DNA of 64,000 nt from Nostoc sp. NMS8 (GTDB lineage: Bacteria; Cyanobacteriota; Cyanobacteriia; Cyanobacteriales; Nostocaceae). The stretch is from assembly GCF_017115045.1 (NCBI RefSeq), contig NZ_JABXKK010000016.1:90960-154959 (forward strand), in the 5' to 3' direction. Below the pieces are notes generated by a model, which had not been told where the DNA came from, did no database searches, and saw only the letters and a program-made list of their open reading frames with translations. A program made the translations under genes and the position numbers. This document shows positions 34,806-44,511 of this stretch, piece by piece (the stretch's first letter is position 1; each line of letters starts with the position of its first letter).

Positions 34806-37202
34806 CTACTTTGTACTAATCACCATCTGTAAATTTATTAACAAGTCGCTTGAAGTGTAAGGCTTAGACAAAAGGTTTTTGACACTATTACCAAGGTTTT
34901 TAATCATTTCATGATTGAAAGCTAATCCACTAACACCAATAACTTTGATGTCTGGATTAATTTTTTTTAAAACATTGATAGTTGTTGGCCCATCCATATA
35001 TGGCATCATCATATCAACCAACACCACACTAATTTCTTGTTGATGTTCTGCGTATAGTGCGATCGCATCAATACCATCACTAGCTACTAAAACTCTATAG
35101 GCATTTTTTTCTAACCAGGTTTGAGTCACCTCTCGAATTGAATCTTCATCATCAACAACAAGAATCAATTCTCCATGCCCTACTGGTAATTCCTGATTTC
35201 CAGCCAGTTTCTCATCTGTATCCATTGTCTGCGTTACGGGTAAGCAAACTTGAAACTCAGTGCCTTTGTCCACTTCAGTAACTACATTCACAAAACCGCT
35301 ATGGCTTTTGATAATGCCAAGCACTGTTGAAAGACCAAGCCCTGTACCTTTACCCAGTTCCTTTGTTGTGAAAAATGGCTCAAAAATTCTATCTACTATT
35401 TCTCTGGCAATTCCTGTACCTGTATCAGAGATACTAATCATCACGTAAGAACCGACCTTAGCATCAATATTCATCCGAGCATAGTAGCTATCAACCCAGA
35501 AATTCTTCGCATAAATCTTTAGGATACCGCCATGAGGCATAGCATCACGAGCATTAATACAGAGATTCATTAGTACTTGATGTAGCTGAGTAGCATCGCC
35601 AAAGACATTCCACAGGTTTTGCCCAGGAACATCAATGCGGATTTCAATCGCTCTGGAAAATGTTTGCTTAACAATATTTTCAATTTCTGAAATTATATTC
35701 TCTACCTGTAAGGTTTTGAAGTTGCCTACAGAGCCGCGTGAAAACCACAGCACTTGTTTAACTAAATCTGCTGCACGTTTAACATTTGTTTTCATAATTG
35801 TCAGCCATTGCTGACTTTTTTCATCTGGGAGCTTTGCTTCTAAAAGTTGTACTGTCATCATTATAGGAGTCAGTGCATTGTTAAGATCGTGGGCAATGCC
35901 ACTTGCTAGGGTGCCAAGACTCTCCATTCGCTGGGCCCGGAGAAACTGCGTTTCGAGTTGTTTTTTCTCTGTAATATCGGAGTTGACAATCAGGATGGAT
36001 TTAGCTTGTCCCTCATCATCATTTACTAATGTCCAGCGACTAGCAACAATTATCTCTTTACTTTGTTTTGTGACTTGATGTAACTCACCTTGCCATGAAC
36101 CACTCTCAGCTAAAGTTTTCTGGATATTTTTCAGTTCGCAAAGACTTTGCTTTCGATACAAAAGTTGATTGGTATTCTTGCTTATTGCTTCTTCTGCCAT
36201 CCAACCGTAGAGATGTTCAGCCCCTTTATTCCAAAATTGAATTTGGTTAACCAAATTTTGAACGATAATCGCGTCTGTTGTAATATCAAGCAAAGCTGCT
36301 TGCTCACGAATTTTTTGTTCTGCTTCTTTACGTTCGCGCAGCGCAGCTTGTTGTTCGGTAATATCAATTACAAAGCCTGCCATTCGAGCAACTTTCTCTG
36401 TAGAGTCTAAAAAAATATACCCGTTGTCCTCAACTGTGATGTAAGTGCCATCTTTTCGACATACCCTAAATTCAAGATGGAATCGTTCTTTTGTGGTTAA
36501 AACACGTTTAACTTCTTCACTAAAGAAGTTTCTATCATCAGGATGAATCAACTCTAACCAACGATTCAAACCTCCTAACATCTCAGGTATAGAGTAACCT
36601 AATATTCCCTCTACATTACCACCGTATTGAATCTCGTTGGTATGCAGATGCCAGTCGTATAGAATCTGACCACTCGCTTGAATTAGTGCTTGATATCTAT
36701 TGTTCCATTCATCTAAGGCATCTGAATGACATCGCAGTTTTTCTTCTACCTGCTGCCGCTCCAAGATTTCCATCTCTAAACGTTTATTTTGGTCTGTAAG
36801 TGTTTTTGTTAGGTTTCGTAAACGTAAATGCGTATTTATTCTAGCTAAAACCTCTTCATGTTCTAGAGGTTTAGTGATGTAATCTACTGCACCAAGATTC
36901 AAACCTTTGACTTTATCCACCTTGTCATTCATAGCAGTGATAAATATTACGGGGATATCTTGAGTAGCTGGATTTGCTTTCAAAAGTCTACAGGTTTCAA
37001 AACCATCGATTACTGGCATTAATATATCTAATAAAATTAGATTTGGTAAGGCATATTCTGCCATACCAATGGCATTTTTCCCATTTTCAGCTACTAAAAC
37101 TTTAAAGCCGTAATACTCTAATAAATCGATCAATAACTGTAAGTTAACTGGGTTGTCATCAACTATTAAAATTACGTCTTTTTTATTGTTATTGAAATTC
37201 AT
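34806..37202 (-). CDS. Hybrid sensor histidine kinase/response regulator (REC-PAS-PAS-HK-REC)
   Basis: A 798-residue cytoplasmic sensor kinase. Order: receiver domain (about 8-125, DDNPVN and LLDILMPVIDGFE), coiled region (130-165), PAS with PAC (about 165-290, FRVCRKDGTYITVEDNGYI), second PAS (about 295-415), HisKA with phospho-acceptor SGIAHDLNNALTP (about 435), HATPase (NLCINARDAMP, DTGTGI, GKGTGLGLS) and a C-terminal receiver (about 680-795, VDDEDSIRE, LVDMMMPYMDG). There is no membrane segment, so it senses an internal signal or accepts phosphate from another kinase. No partner regulator is adjacent. Confidence 0.93.
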   Translation of the reverse strand: MNFNNNKKDVILIVDDNPVNLQLLIDLLEYYGFKVLVAENGKNAIGMAEYALPNLILLDILMPVIDGFETCRLLKANPATQDIPVIFITAMNDKVDKVKGLNLGAVDYITKPLEHEEVLARINTHLRLRNLTKTLTDQNKRLEMEILERQQVEEKLRCHSDALDEWNNRYQALIQASGQILYDWHLHTNEIQYGGNVEGILGYSIPEMLGGLNRWLELIHPDDRNFFSEEVKRVLTTKERFHLEFRVCRKDGTYITVEDNGYIFLDSTEKVARMAGFVIDITEQQAALRERKEAEQKIREQAALLDITTDAIIVQNLVNQIQFWNKGAEHLYGWMAEEAISKNTNQLLYRKQSLCELKNIQKTLAESGSWQGELHQVTKQSKEIIVASRWTLVNDDEGQAKSILIVNSDITEKKQLETQFLRAQRMESLGTLASGIAHDLNNALTPIMMTVQLLEAKLPDEKSQQWLTIMKTNVKRAADLVKQVLWFSRGSVGNFKTLQVENIISEIENIVKQTFSRAIEIRIDVPGQNLWNVFGDATQLHQVLMNLCINARDAMPHGGILKIYAKNFWVDSYYARMNIDAKVGSYVMISISDTGTGIAREIVDRIFEPFFTTKELGKGTGLGLSTVLGIIKSHSGFVNVVTEVDKGTEFQVCLPVTQTMDTDEKLAGNQELPVGHGELILVVDDEDSIREVTQTWLEKNAYRVLVASDGIDAIALYAEHQQEISVVLVDMMMPYMDGPTTINVLKKINPDIKVIGVSGLAFNHEMIKNLGNSVKNLLSKPYTSSDLLINLQMVISTK

Positions 37203-37463
37203 AATCGCCTCTTATAAAATTTATTTTAAAACTTCTCGAACTTTTTGCCTTTAAAATAAAATATTTGGCACTATAAAATAGAGCTTATAGCTTGGAAACA
37301 CAAGTACTTGCTATGTGAATAAAAATACATAGCCTCTGAGTTATAGCACTGCAAATTGTAAGTAGTGCAGGATATGCCTATGCTAGTTGCAATTTTAGCT
37401 ATAAGATTGTAGTGAGCGCACTTTCCTTTTCCAAAAGCAAACAAATTAAATATATATATATAG
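37203..37463. other. AT-rich intergenic stretch
   Basis: Between the hybrid kinase and the acetyltransferase. It is AT-rich and includes a TATATATATATATAG run (37449-37462). I see no gene; part of it is presumably the promoter of the minus-strand kinase. Confidence 0.4.
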
Positions 37464-37499
37464 AAAAGTAGGGGCACACAGCTAGCTGTATGCCCCTAC
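37464..37499 (-). terminator. Rho-independent terminator of the WcaF-like gene
   Basis: On the minus strand, GTAGGGGCATACAG pairs with CTGTGTGCCCCTAC around a CTAG loop (one mismatch) and is followed by TTTTCTATA. It lies 18 bases past the stop codon. The GGGGC...GCCCC form is also part of a repeat family seen at 60071-60094 and 63147-63170. Confidence 0.7.
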
Positions 37500-37516
37500 A
37501 ATGTTTATCTATAAAA

Positions 37517-38098
37517 TCACGAGTTTGTGGAGGGATCAAGTTTTATCCTGACCGTCTTGGGACGACAGGGGCTTCCCCAACAAACCTGCCCAGAGGGCAT
37601 ATTAGTAAAAACACTACTACGAGCGCCAATTACGGCATTAGCCCCGATTTGCACTCCTGGCCCAACAAAACAATCTGCTGCTACCCATACACCATTATTA
37701 ATGGTGATACTTGCTGTTTTTAACCCAAAGGCAGGATCTCGCAGATCGTGGCTACCAGTACATAGGTAACTTTTTTGGGAAATTATGCAATGTTCACCGA
37801 TGTGGATCTGCTCTAGGCTGTATAAAACTACGTTATCTCCAATCCAACTGTAGTCGCCAATGGTAACTTTCCAAGGGTATGTAAAGCGGGCGGTAGGCCG
37901 AATTAATACACCTTTGCCGATCCGAGCGCCAAATAGTCTTAGCAGAGCGCAACGTAGAATATTTAAAGGTTGAGGAGTGAGGGGAAAAGCGATCGCTTGT
38001 ACAAACCACCAGAATAAAACATACCAACCTGGACGCCCCCGGTCAAACCAAGATTGGTCATATTTGCGTAAATCTACGAAAGGTTGATCGTTAGTCAT
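37517..38098 (-). CDS. WcaF-family polysaccharide acetyltransferase
   Basis: A 193-residue left-handed beta-helix acyltransferase. The N-terminal part (VLFWWFVQAIAFPLTPQPLNILRCALLRLFGARIGKGVLIRP) is typical of WcaF-like enzymes. Hexapeptide repeats follow (WIGDNVVLYSLEQIHIGEHC, SYLCTGSHDLRDPAFGL, WVAADCFVGPGVQIGANAVIGARS), with the catalytic His in GSHD. It probably transfers acetyl groups from acetyl-CoA to an exopolysaccharide sugar. It is the last gene of a minus-strand polysaccharide cluster with two GT2 enzymes upstream. Confidence 0.9.
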   Translation of the reverse strand: MTNDQPFVDLRKYDQSWFDRGRPGWYVLFWWFVQAIAFPLTPQPLNILRCALLRLFGARIGKGVLIRPTARFTYPWKVTIGDYSWIGDNVVLYSLEQIHIGEHCIISQKSYLCTGSHDLRDPAFGLKTASITINNGVWVAADCFVGPGVQIGANAVIGARSSVFTNMPSGQVCWGSPCRPKTVRIKLDPSTNS

Positions 38099-38145
38099 TT
38101 AATTTTAGATTTCAGATTTTAGATTTTAAATTTTTCCTTCAATCC

Positions 38146-38266
38146 CTTCTCCCAAGGGGAGACGCTGCGCGAACGGGTGACGCTCAAAGACTCGCTAACG
38201 CTGCGCTAACAGCAGTCACTCATGGGGGAAACCCCCATCGTCCTTGGCGTCTCCCTTTGGGAGAAG
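38146..38266. repeat. Fold-back element, 121 bp
   Basis: CTTCTCCCAAGGGGAGACGC (38146-38165) is matched by its near-perfect inverse (38247-38266, 19 of 20). The interior contains shorter palindromes such as GGGGGAAACCCCC. It sits between the acetyltransferase and the first GT2 gene. Confidence 0.65.
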
Positions 38267-38309
38267 ACCGTGCTGCTTCACCAAAATTCAAAATCTAAAA
38301 TTGGTACAT

Positions 38310-39266
38310 TTAGGAGTCAATGGTCAATAACTTTCCTTCTGCTTCTCTGTTCCCCTGCTGCACTGCTCCTTCTTTGGCGATAGTTGCAGTATTTAAATGA
38401 CCACCACAGTTACGTAATTCGTAAAGTTTAACGCCAATTTGATATTCATATTGACTTAGCAAACGTGCATAAATATATCCTGCTTTGCCATCTAAAAAAC
38501 CGCGTTGAATAATATAAAACAAAACAAATCGCAAAATTGGTTTAAATGGCAGGTGTACCCACACTTTTTTCAAAAAGCGTTTGCGTTGCACGGCATCACC
38601 AAATAGATTTGCGCCAATAGTACCGCTATCGTCTTTACCTGTGAGAATATTAAAATAAACACTGGCTTCCCAGTTTGAATAGCGGTTATGGCGTTCTAAC
38701 CAGTGGTAAAGGTCGCGGAAGTCTTCGTGGAGCATATCATTTTTGAGATACCCAACTTTACCCTGCAAAATCACGTGTTCGTGAACTTCGTTATCACCAG
38801 TATTTGGAATATCTTCTGTATTTAGATTTTCGTAGCGACCTTTTTTATGTTGAAATAAACGTAGATTCCAATCGGGATATTTACCACCATAGCGAATCCA
38901 TTTTCCTAAGAAAAATACGCGGCGGTTAAGATAATAACCTGTATATTCCTTGTTTTGAATTGCTTGGTCAATTTCTTCCCATAGTTCTGGGGTAATGCGC
39001 TCATCGCAATCTACAATTAGTACCCATTCGTTGCGAAAAGGTAGATTATCTAAAGACCAATTTTTCTTTTTGGGCCAGCGCCCATTAAAGTTGAATTGCA
39101 CGACATTTACACCGTGACTTTTAGCAATTTCAATACTGTTATCGGTACTTTGAGAATCTACTACAAATATTTCATCTGCTCTGCTAAGGCTAGTGAGGCA
39201 CGCAGGCAGGTTTACTTGTTCATTTTTTGCTGGAATTAGTACTGAAACTGGTATTTTAGATGGCAT
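38310..39266 (-). CDS. Family 2 glycosyltransferase
   Basis: A 318-residue GT-A-fold enzyme: VSVLIPAKNEQVNLPACLTSL at the start, then DEIFVVDSQSTDNSIEIAKSHG, and the metal-binding VLIVDCDERI. The segment SLDNLPFRNEWV places it among bacterial beta-glycosyltransferases acting on lipid-linked sugars. The C-terminal tail (IAKEGAVQQGNREAEGK) is low in complexity and coded by a repeat-like sequence. It is likely part of exopolysaccharide or slime synthesis with its neighbours; donor and acceptor are unknown. Confidence 0.88.
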   Translation of the reverse strand: MPSKIPVSVLIPAKNEQVNLPACLTSLSRADEIFVVDSQSTDNSIEIAKSHGVNVVQFNFNGRWPKKKNWSLDNLPFRNEWVLIVDCDERITPELWEEIDQAIQNKEYTGYYLNRRVFFLGKWIRYGGKYPDWNLRLFQHKKGRYENLNTEDIPNTGDNEVHEHVILQGKVGYLKNDMLHEDFRDLYHWLERHNRYSNWEASVYFNILTGKDDSGTIGANLFGDAVQRKRFLKKVWVHLPFKPILRFVLFYIIQRGFLDGKAGYIYARLLSQYEYQIGVKLYELRNCGGHLNTATIAKEGAVQQGNREAEGKLLTIDS

Positions 39267-39425
39267 ATATTTAGGAGTTAGGAGTTAGGAGTTAAGTTAG
39301 GACTCAGAATGGACTGGAATATAATTGCCGATTTTAAACCATTGGCAAATCATAAATTTGAAGGTCTACAATCAGGTGGTGGTTGAATTTGCAACGGGAA
39401 AGCATTCTGAATTCTCCATTTTTGT

Positions 39426-40358
39426 TTATTTCTTATTTGATGTAGATAAAAGACCCTGAATAGCAGCATTTAAGTAACCAATCTGACCGTAAGCGTAAAC
39501 AAGTTTGTCAAACCGTTCTGCTGGATCGGAGAAATATTGCAATGCCTTATACAAGCCGCGCACAAAGCGTTCGCTACCTCGCTGCAATTGAGCGAACCCA
39601 GCTTTACCAGCGAGTTGTTCTCGATAGCATTCGCTGATACCCTGCCACCAGCCTCGGTTTAGAAACCAGGAGCGTTGGAGGCGTTCTGGGGCTACGTTGT
39701 GAGCAACTAAGGCTTCGGGAAGATAAGCGACTTGCCAACCACGCTGTAGAGCAAATTCGGTCATTTGCAGTTCTTCATTAGATAAGAGATTTTTCCCCAC
39801 TCGACCGAGATGAGGATCAAAACCGCCAATTTCTTCCAAAAAACTGCGGCGGATAGAGTAATTTAAGCCTCTGGGTGTTGAGCCAGGTTGCTCAATGTAG
39901 ATGTTGCTGTCACCTAAATCGTATGCACCTAAATTTGCAGCTAGCCCTGGAGATAGCCATCGTGGTTGTTGGATTCCTATGGGCCAGATGAGAGTGACTT
40001 TGCCTCCGGCGATCGCTAGTTTAGAGTTATTGTAATAGGCAAAATATAAAACTTGTAGCCAGCCCTGACTGGCTACGGCATCGTCATCTAAATAAGCAAG
40101 AATATCACCACTGGCTACTTTTGCACCCGTGTTACGGGCGACAGATAAACCAATGGTGGGTTCAAAAACATACTTTAGGCGGGGATTGTGGGCCCTTTGT
40201 TCTACAACTTCACGAGTGCGATCGCTAGATCCATTATCAACTACTACAATTTCAAAGTCAGTAGCAAAATCTTGTGCTAAAAGACTATCAATTGCAGCCC
40301 CTAAATAGGTATCTCGATTGTGAGTACAGATAATGGCAGAAATTTGGGTGTCTGGCAT
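39426..40358 (-). CDS. Family 2 glycosyltransferase
   Basis: A 310-residue GT2 enzyme: ISAIICTHNRDTYLGAAIDSLLAQDF, FEIVVVDNGSSDRTREVVEQ, the acidic ILAYLDDDAVAS motif and GGFDPHLGRVGKNLLSNEE. No membrane spans are evident. In filamentous cyanobacteria related enzymes lie in hormogonium polysaccharide clusters, but this one cannot be assigned to a particular Hps role. It is followed by the second GT2 gene after about 160 bases on the same strand. Confidence 0.88.
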   Translation of the reverse strand: MPDTQISAIICTHNRDTYLGAAIDSLLAQDFATDFEIVVVDNGSSDRTREVVEQRAHNPRLKYVFEPTIGLSVARNTGAKVASGDILAYLDDDAVASQGWLQVLYFAYYNNSKLAIAGGKVTLIWPIGIQQPRWLSPGLAANLGAYDLGDSNIYIEQPGSTPRGLNYSIRRSFLEEIGGFDPHLGRVGKNLLSNEELQMTEFALQRGWQVAYLPEALVAHNVAPERLQRSWFLNRGWWQGISECYREQLAGKAGFAQLQRGSERFVRGLYKALQYFSDPAERFDKLVYAYGQIGYLNAAIQGLLSTSNKK

Positions 40359-40492
40359 AGATTTAATTTTGGATTTGAGATTTGGGATTTTAGATTAAAA
40401 TCTTAAATCCAATGCACAACTGCTGAGAGCTAATCTAAACCAAAAGTTACTGACTCACCAACCGAGTTTCTTCGGAAATAATCTTTAAAACT

Positions 40493-41320
40493 TCACGTTT
40501 GTTGAATATGACTGTGTAAAACTACAAGAGTTTGGGCTAGTTGACTCAGACGGGTTTCCAAGGATTGCTTGCGCCCTAATAGTTGACGTAACTTTTGGTA
40601 ACGAGCGATCGCCATGCTAACATTGGGAACCTGATCCGCTGGACATGGGCGCGACCAGACTTTACCAGTATCGTCTACACCACAGAGGCGATAGCCAGTA
40701 ATAGATGATTGATAAGATACTTTCCCACCAGTAGCGCAAATTTCTTCTACGTAGTTCATTAAGCGGTCAACTTCCGCATGACGCAGTGTTGCAGTTCCTC
40801 CCGGTTCTGGTTCTTGGGGATTAGATTCTAACCAGCCATTGACAATTGGGCCTTCTAAGTAAATATCCTGAATTTGCTTTAAAATGCTTTGTAATTCTGT
40901 TTGCCAACCAGCGACAGTTTCCTGAATTTCTTGCAATAGATTTATCGCCAATGCTGGATTAGCACCGTGACGATGGCTACTAAAGCTCGGAGTTTTCAAC
41001 TTTGGTAGGCTGGGTGTTCTGTTACCATTATCTTCTGCTTGAAAGGTCTGCACAGATTCATGATGAGGAAAGAAATTTTGATCAGTTGGATAATTACTCT
41101 CAGTATCTACACCCCAGTCAACAGTTTGTCCTTGTGATTCTACTTCCCCATGTTGAGAAGATTGAGTTGGTGTACTTTCTGTGGGTTCGTTGGCTCCGAC
41201 ACTGATTCTAAAGGAGCAAGGTCGTTTTGTTGTCGAATCAACTGTTTCAGCGGCAGAGGCAGTACCGCGATTCCCTAAATCGTGTAGAGTTGCTTCAATG
41301 CGTTTTAAGCCTGCGTTCAT
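40493..41320 (-). CDS. Conserved cyanobacterial protein, coiled-coil, unknown function
   Basis: A 275-residue soluble protein. Residues 1-110 are polar and disordered-looking (Ser, Thr, Glu, Gln rich). The C-terminal 160 residues contain a helix (LLQEIQETVAGWQTELQSILKQIQDIYLEGPIVNGW), a compact region SSITGYRLCGVDDTGKVWSRPCP and a closing coiled coil (RKQSLETRLSQLAQTLVVLHSHIQ). I know similar proteins only as conserved in cyanobacteria. It is divergent from cobU. Confidence 0.65.
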   Translation of the reverse strand: MNAGLKRIEATLHDLGNRGTASAAETVDSTTKRPCSFRISVGANEPTESTPTQSSQHGEVESQGQTVDWGVDTESNYPTDQNFFPHHESVQTFQAEDNGNRTPSLPKLKTPSFSSHRHGANPALAINLLQEIQETVAGWQTELQSILKQIQDIYLEGPIVNGWLESNPQEPEPGGTATLRHAEVDRLMNYVEEICATGGKVSYQSSITGYRLCGVDDTGKVWSRPCPADQVPNVSMAIARYQKLRQLLGRKQSLETRLSQLAQTLVVLHSHIQQT

Positions 41321-41540
41321 AAAAATATCCTAAAGTTTGCTGTCCCCAGTGGTATTGAATAATTAAAAATGGGGTTGTTGGGATTTTTGGCTTTTGCCAG
41401 TTGTAGCATCAATGATCCTGGTGCTAATTTTATCCCTTAAAAGTTATTTGAAACCAAAAATCTTACCGATGAAGTAAAAAACGGTGGTGATAAATTAATT
41501 GCAACCGTAGATATATTGTTAAAATTCTCAGTAAACAACT

Positions 41541-42116
41541 TTGGGTAAAATCATCTTAGTAACAGGGCCAGCACGATCTGGTAAAAGTGAATGGGCGGAA
41601 ACTCTAGCCATGCAATCGGGAAAAGCTGTTGTTTACGTAGCAACAGCCACCGATAACCCAGATGACCAAGAATGGCATCAACGCATTTTAGAACATCAAA
41701 AACGTCGTCCCCAAGACTGGGTAACTTTATCTGTACCTGTGGAACTGTCTACAACTCTCGCCGATGCCAAACCCTATACCTGTCTTTTAGTTGATTCCTT
41801 AGGAACTTGGGTTGCTAATCTCCTAGAACAGGACGAATCTAGCTGGGAAAACATTCTTGCAGAGTTATTAGAGACGGTGGAACTGGTTGCTGCTGATATG
41901 CTATTTGTAGCAGAAGAGGTGGGTTGGGGTGTGATCCCAGCTTATCCTCTTGGGAGAAAGTTCCGCGATCGCCTCGGTTCTTTAGTGCGCCAGCTAAGTA
42001 CACTCAGCGAAACTGTTTATTTAGTTACTGGTGGTCATGTCCTCAATCTCAGCATCCTTGGTTCGCCGTTGCCAAACAGAGAAGATGCTGGAACATTCAG
42101 GAGTCAAGATTCTTAA
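41541..42116 (+). CDS. cobU: Bifunctional adenosylcobinamide kinase / adenosylcobinamide-phosphate guanylyltransferase
   Basis: A 191-residue enzyme starting at a TTG. Motifs are the P-loop VTGPARSGKSEWAE, the VVYVATATDNPDDQEWHQRILEHQKRRP run with the guanylylated His, LLVDSLGTWVANLL and EEVGWGVIPAYPLGRKFRDRLG. It phosphorylates adenosylcobinamide and attaches GMP in the late steps of cobalamin (pseudocobalamin in cyanobacteria) synthesis. It is not in an evident cob operon. No cobalamin riboswitch was identified in the 200 bases upstream. Confidence 0.93.
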   Translation: MGKIILVTGPARSGKSEWAETLAMQSGKAVVYVATATDNPDDQEWHQRILEHQKRRPQDWVTLSVPVELSTTLADAKPYTCLLVDSLGTWVANLLEQDESSWENILAELLETVELVAADMLFVAEEVGWGVIPAYPLGRKFRDRLGSLVRQLSTLSETVYLVTGGHVLNLSILGSPLPNREDAGTFRSQDS

Positions 42117-42220
42117 CTCTTGATTCAAATTAATCCAAAATCTAAAATCTAAAATTAAGTAAGTCGGCACGATAAAACCAAACTGTATAAAGAAAAGTAA
42201 ACAAGGCTTAAACTCTTTTT

Positions 42221-42270
42221 CCCCCTGCTCCCTGCTCCCTGCTCCCTGCTCCCTGCTCCCTGCTCCCTGC
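42221..42270. repeat. Tandem heptamer repeat (CTCCCTG)n
   Basis: Six or more perfect copies of the 7-base unit CTCCCTG stand in a row, preceded by CCCCCTG, between cobU and the next gene. This is a slippage-prone repeat of the type common in Nostoc intergenic DNA. Confidence 0.9.
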
Positions 42271-42311
42271 GTTATCCCAACGATAATTATTTACACCGAC
42301 CTACTTATCTT

Positions 42312-42731
42312 ATGGCAACCAAACAAGAAGTTAGAGAATATCTTGCCTACTGGTTTCAGTTGGGTAAGAAAGTAATTATGGGCAACGGTGAGGCAAGCAT
42401 TTTGCCGCTATCGGTGCTAAATGGCGATCGCTATAGTGAAGAATTTGAAGAGTGCTGGCAAAAAATTATCTCACCAGAATCCGGTGACTGTTACCTAGAA
42501 GGTACTCATGAAACCATTGCTGAACTGCTGACACCAGCATGGGATATGCTGCCTTGTGGCCGTTGCAATATGCCAGTAGCCGCGCGAAACGTCGGTATGC
42601 CGCCGTTGCTATGTCCCTGCAATGATTTACCTAACTGGCCGAATACTGAATTGCCAGCACCGCGAGAGCCAATTAAGACTCAAGACCAACTCAAAAAAAT
42701 TCGCGATCGGCTCATAGATAATATTGCATAA
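42312..42731 (+). CDS. Conserved hypothetical protein with a Cys-rich segment, 139 residues
   Basis: A soluble protein with two parts. Residues 1-75 are helical (TKQEVREYLAYWFQLGKKVIMGNGEASILPLSVLNGDRYS). Residues 76-120 contain CGRCNMPVAARNVGMPPLLCPCNDLP, a pair of CxxC/CxC-like motifs that could bind zinc or an iron-sulfur cluster. I do not recognise the family; similar proteins seem confined to cyanobacteria. It follows cobU by about 195 bases, with the heptamer repeat between. Confidence 0.65.
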   Translation: MATKQEVREYLAYWFQLGKKVIMGNGEASILPLSVLNGDRYSEEFEECWQKIISPESGDCYLEGTHETIAELLTPAWDMLPCGRCNMPVAARNVGMPPLLCPCNDLPNWPNTELPAPREPIKTQDQLKKIRDRLIDNIA

Positions 42732-42977
42732 TTGACACTCTCAGGGCTAAAGCAACTGAGATTCTTTAATCAAAGACGTTGCTTACTCAGACAGGATTAC
42801 TCCAACCTGGATAGAGGCATCATCTCCTAAAGCGTTGCTTGCATCAAGTGCAAAGGTTCCGACGTGCCCCGTCGTACCCAATCCCCCATGCCCAAAATCC
42901 TAAGTATTTTACTCATTAACCATGCCAATATAGAAAATAGAGCTGCAAATTGAGCAATAGGAAGACTAAAGAACACT

Positions 42978-43937
42978 GTGCAGATAACATTCTTAGGGAC
43001 GAGTTCCGGTGTACCCACGCGATCGCGCAACGTTTCCAGCGTCGCCCTGAGATTACCCCAAAGGGCAGAATTGTGGTTATTCGACTGTGGCGAAGGTACT
43101 CAGCATCAAATTATACGGAGTGAACTGAAAATCAGTCAACTCTCCCGAATTTTTATTACCCACATGCACGGCGACCACATCTTTGGTTTGATGGGACTTC
43201 TTGCTACTTGCGGCTTGGCTGGCAATGTGGAACGAATTGATATCTATGGGCCACCTGGATTAAATGATTACATTCAATCCGCCTCACGCTACTCCTACAC
43301 ACACTTTTCTTACCCGATCAAAGTTCACGCCGTCCGTCCAGGGGTCATTTATGAAGACGATGACTTCACCGTTAGCTGTGGTAATTTGCATCACCGCATT
43401 ACAGCTTTCGGCTACCGCGTAGCCGAAAAAGACCGCACAGGACGCTTTGATGTGGAAAAAGCCAAGGAATTGCAAATTCCTCCCGGTCGGATTTATGGTC
43501 AACTCAAGCGTGGTGAAACTGTTACCCTTGCTGACGGACGGGTAATTGATGGCGCTCAATTGTGCGGCCCTACAGAAATTGGTCGAAAGATTGCCTATTG
43601 TACAGACACAATCTATTGTGATGGTGCAGTGGAATTAGCTCATGATGCTGATGTATTAATTCACGAAGCAACCTTTGCCCATCAAGATGCAGACATGGCT
43701 TTTCAACGATTGCACTCCACAACCACAATGGCAGCGCAAACAGCTTTAGCTGCTGGGGCACATCGGCTGATTATGAGTCATTTTAGTCCCCGCTATGCTC
43801 CCGGAAATACCTTGGAGTTGAAGGATCTCCTCAAGGAAGCCCGTGCTATTTTTCCCCGTACTGACATGGCTTACGATTTTATGATTCATGAAGTACCCAG
43901 ACGACGGGAAGTAGAGTTAACGAAGGTAGGCGTTTAG
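42978..43937 (+). CDS. rnz: Ribonuclease Z
   Basis: A 319-residue metallo-beta-lactamase-fold endonuclease starting at a GTG. The opening MQITFLGTSSGVPTRSRNVSS and the zinc motif IFITHMHGDHIFGLMGLL are diagnostic of RNase Z, followed by LIHEATFAHQDADMAF and LIMSHFSPRY. It trims the 3' trailer of tRNA precursors in the cytoplasm. Zinc ligands and length (near 307-320) are standard. It appears to be monocistronic. Confidence 0.95.
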   Translation: MQITFLGTSSGVPTRSRNVSSVALRLPQRAELWLFDCGEGTQHQIIRSELKISQLSRIFITHMHGDHIFGLMGLLATCGLAGNVERIDIYGPPGLNDYIQSASRYSYTHFSYPIKVHAVRPGVIYEDDDFTVSCGNLHHRITAFGYRVAEKDRTGRFDVEKAKELQIPPGRIYGQLKRGETVTLADGRVIDGAQLCGPTEIGRKIAYCTDTIYCDGAVELAHDADVLIHEATFAHQDADMAFQRLHSTTTMAAQTALAAGAHRLIMSHFSPRYAPGNTLELKDLLKEARAIFPRTDMAYDFMIHEVPRRREVELTKVGV

Positions 43938-44511
43938 ATTTTAGATTTTAGATTTTGGATTTTCGATTGAACTTTTCTAATCTAAAATCTCGAATTAACC
44001 AGGCATTGTCTTGGAGTTTAGCAGTCAAACTCATAACGTCTAGCAAATAGACCGCAGTTTAGTTTTACTAAAATAAGTAAACTAGTTAACCAACAATTTA
44101 GGTTAACTAAGTGTATCAATCATATACAATTACTATGGTTGAAATATTTCTCTTAATGTGTTTTTTAGATTACCAGTTATCAAAATAACTTTAATATGTA
44201 GTAATGTTGTAAATTAGATAATTTTCTACTTAAATATTTAGGAAAAATAATTAATTTTTCGTCAAGATTTTTCTTCCTTAAATAAAATATTTATTAAAAA
44301 TTTATTCTTCCAACACTGATTAAGAGTTTATATGCGTGAATTGATGAACATGAAAGCCCCAGTTGGCATAAGATTGTGCCAAGTGAGCTTGTCATCGTTG
44401 GAAGAAAAATTTAAGTATGCTATTGCAGCTATTAGGTGTAAAAAAATCATTTCACATTTTTCATAAATCTTCCAAATAAATATATTGTTTCGATATTAGA
44501 GGAGTTTGATA
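43938..44511. other. Long AT-rich upstream region of the Wzc-like gene
   Basis: About 570 bases. It starts with GATTTTAGATTTTAGATTTTG, which pairs with AATCTAAAATCT (43980-43991). A second inverted repeat, TAGTTAACC and GGTTAACTA with a nine-base gap (44083-44109), could be an operator. A 44-codon frame (44332-44466) has only a weak ribosome-binding site and no protein-like pattern. GAGGAG (44500-44505) is the ribosome-binding site of the next gene. Confidence 0.4.

Noticed and set aside
41321..41540. Cobalamin riboswitch upstream of cobU
   Set aside because: No B12-box-like conserved sequence was visible in the gap.
42221..42270. CTCCCTG array considered as a CRISPR
   Set aside because: Units are contiguous seven-base repeats with no spacers; no cas genes are near. 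No CRISPR array was seen in the window.
44332..44466. 44-codon frame upstream of the Wzc-like gene
   Set aside because: Weak ribosome-binding site, no hydrophobic span or known motif, and an AT-rich region where such frames arise by chance.
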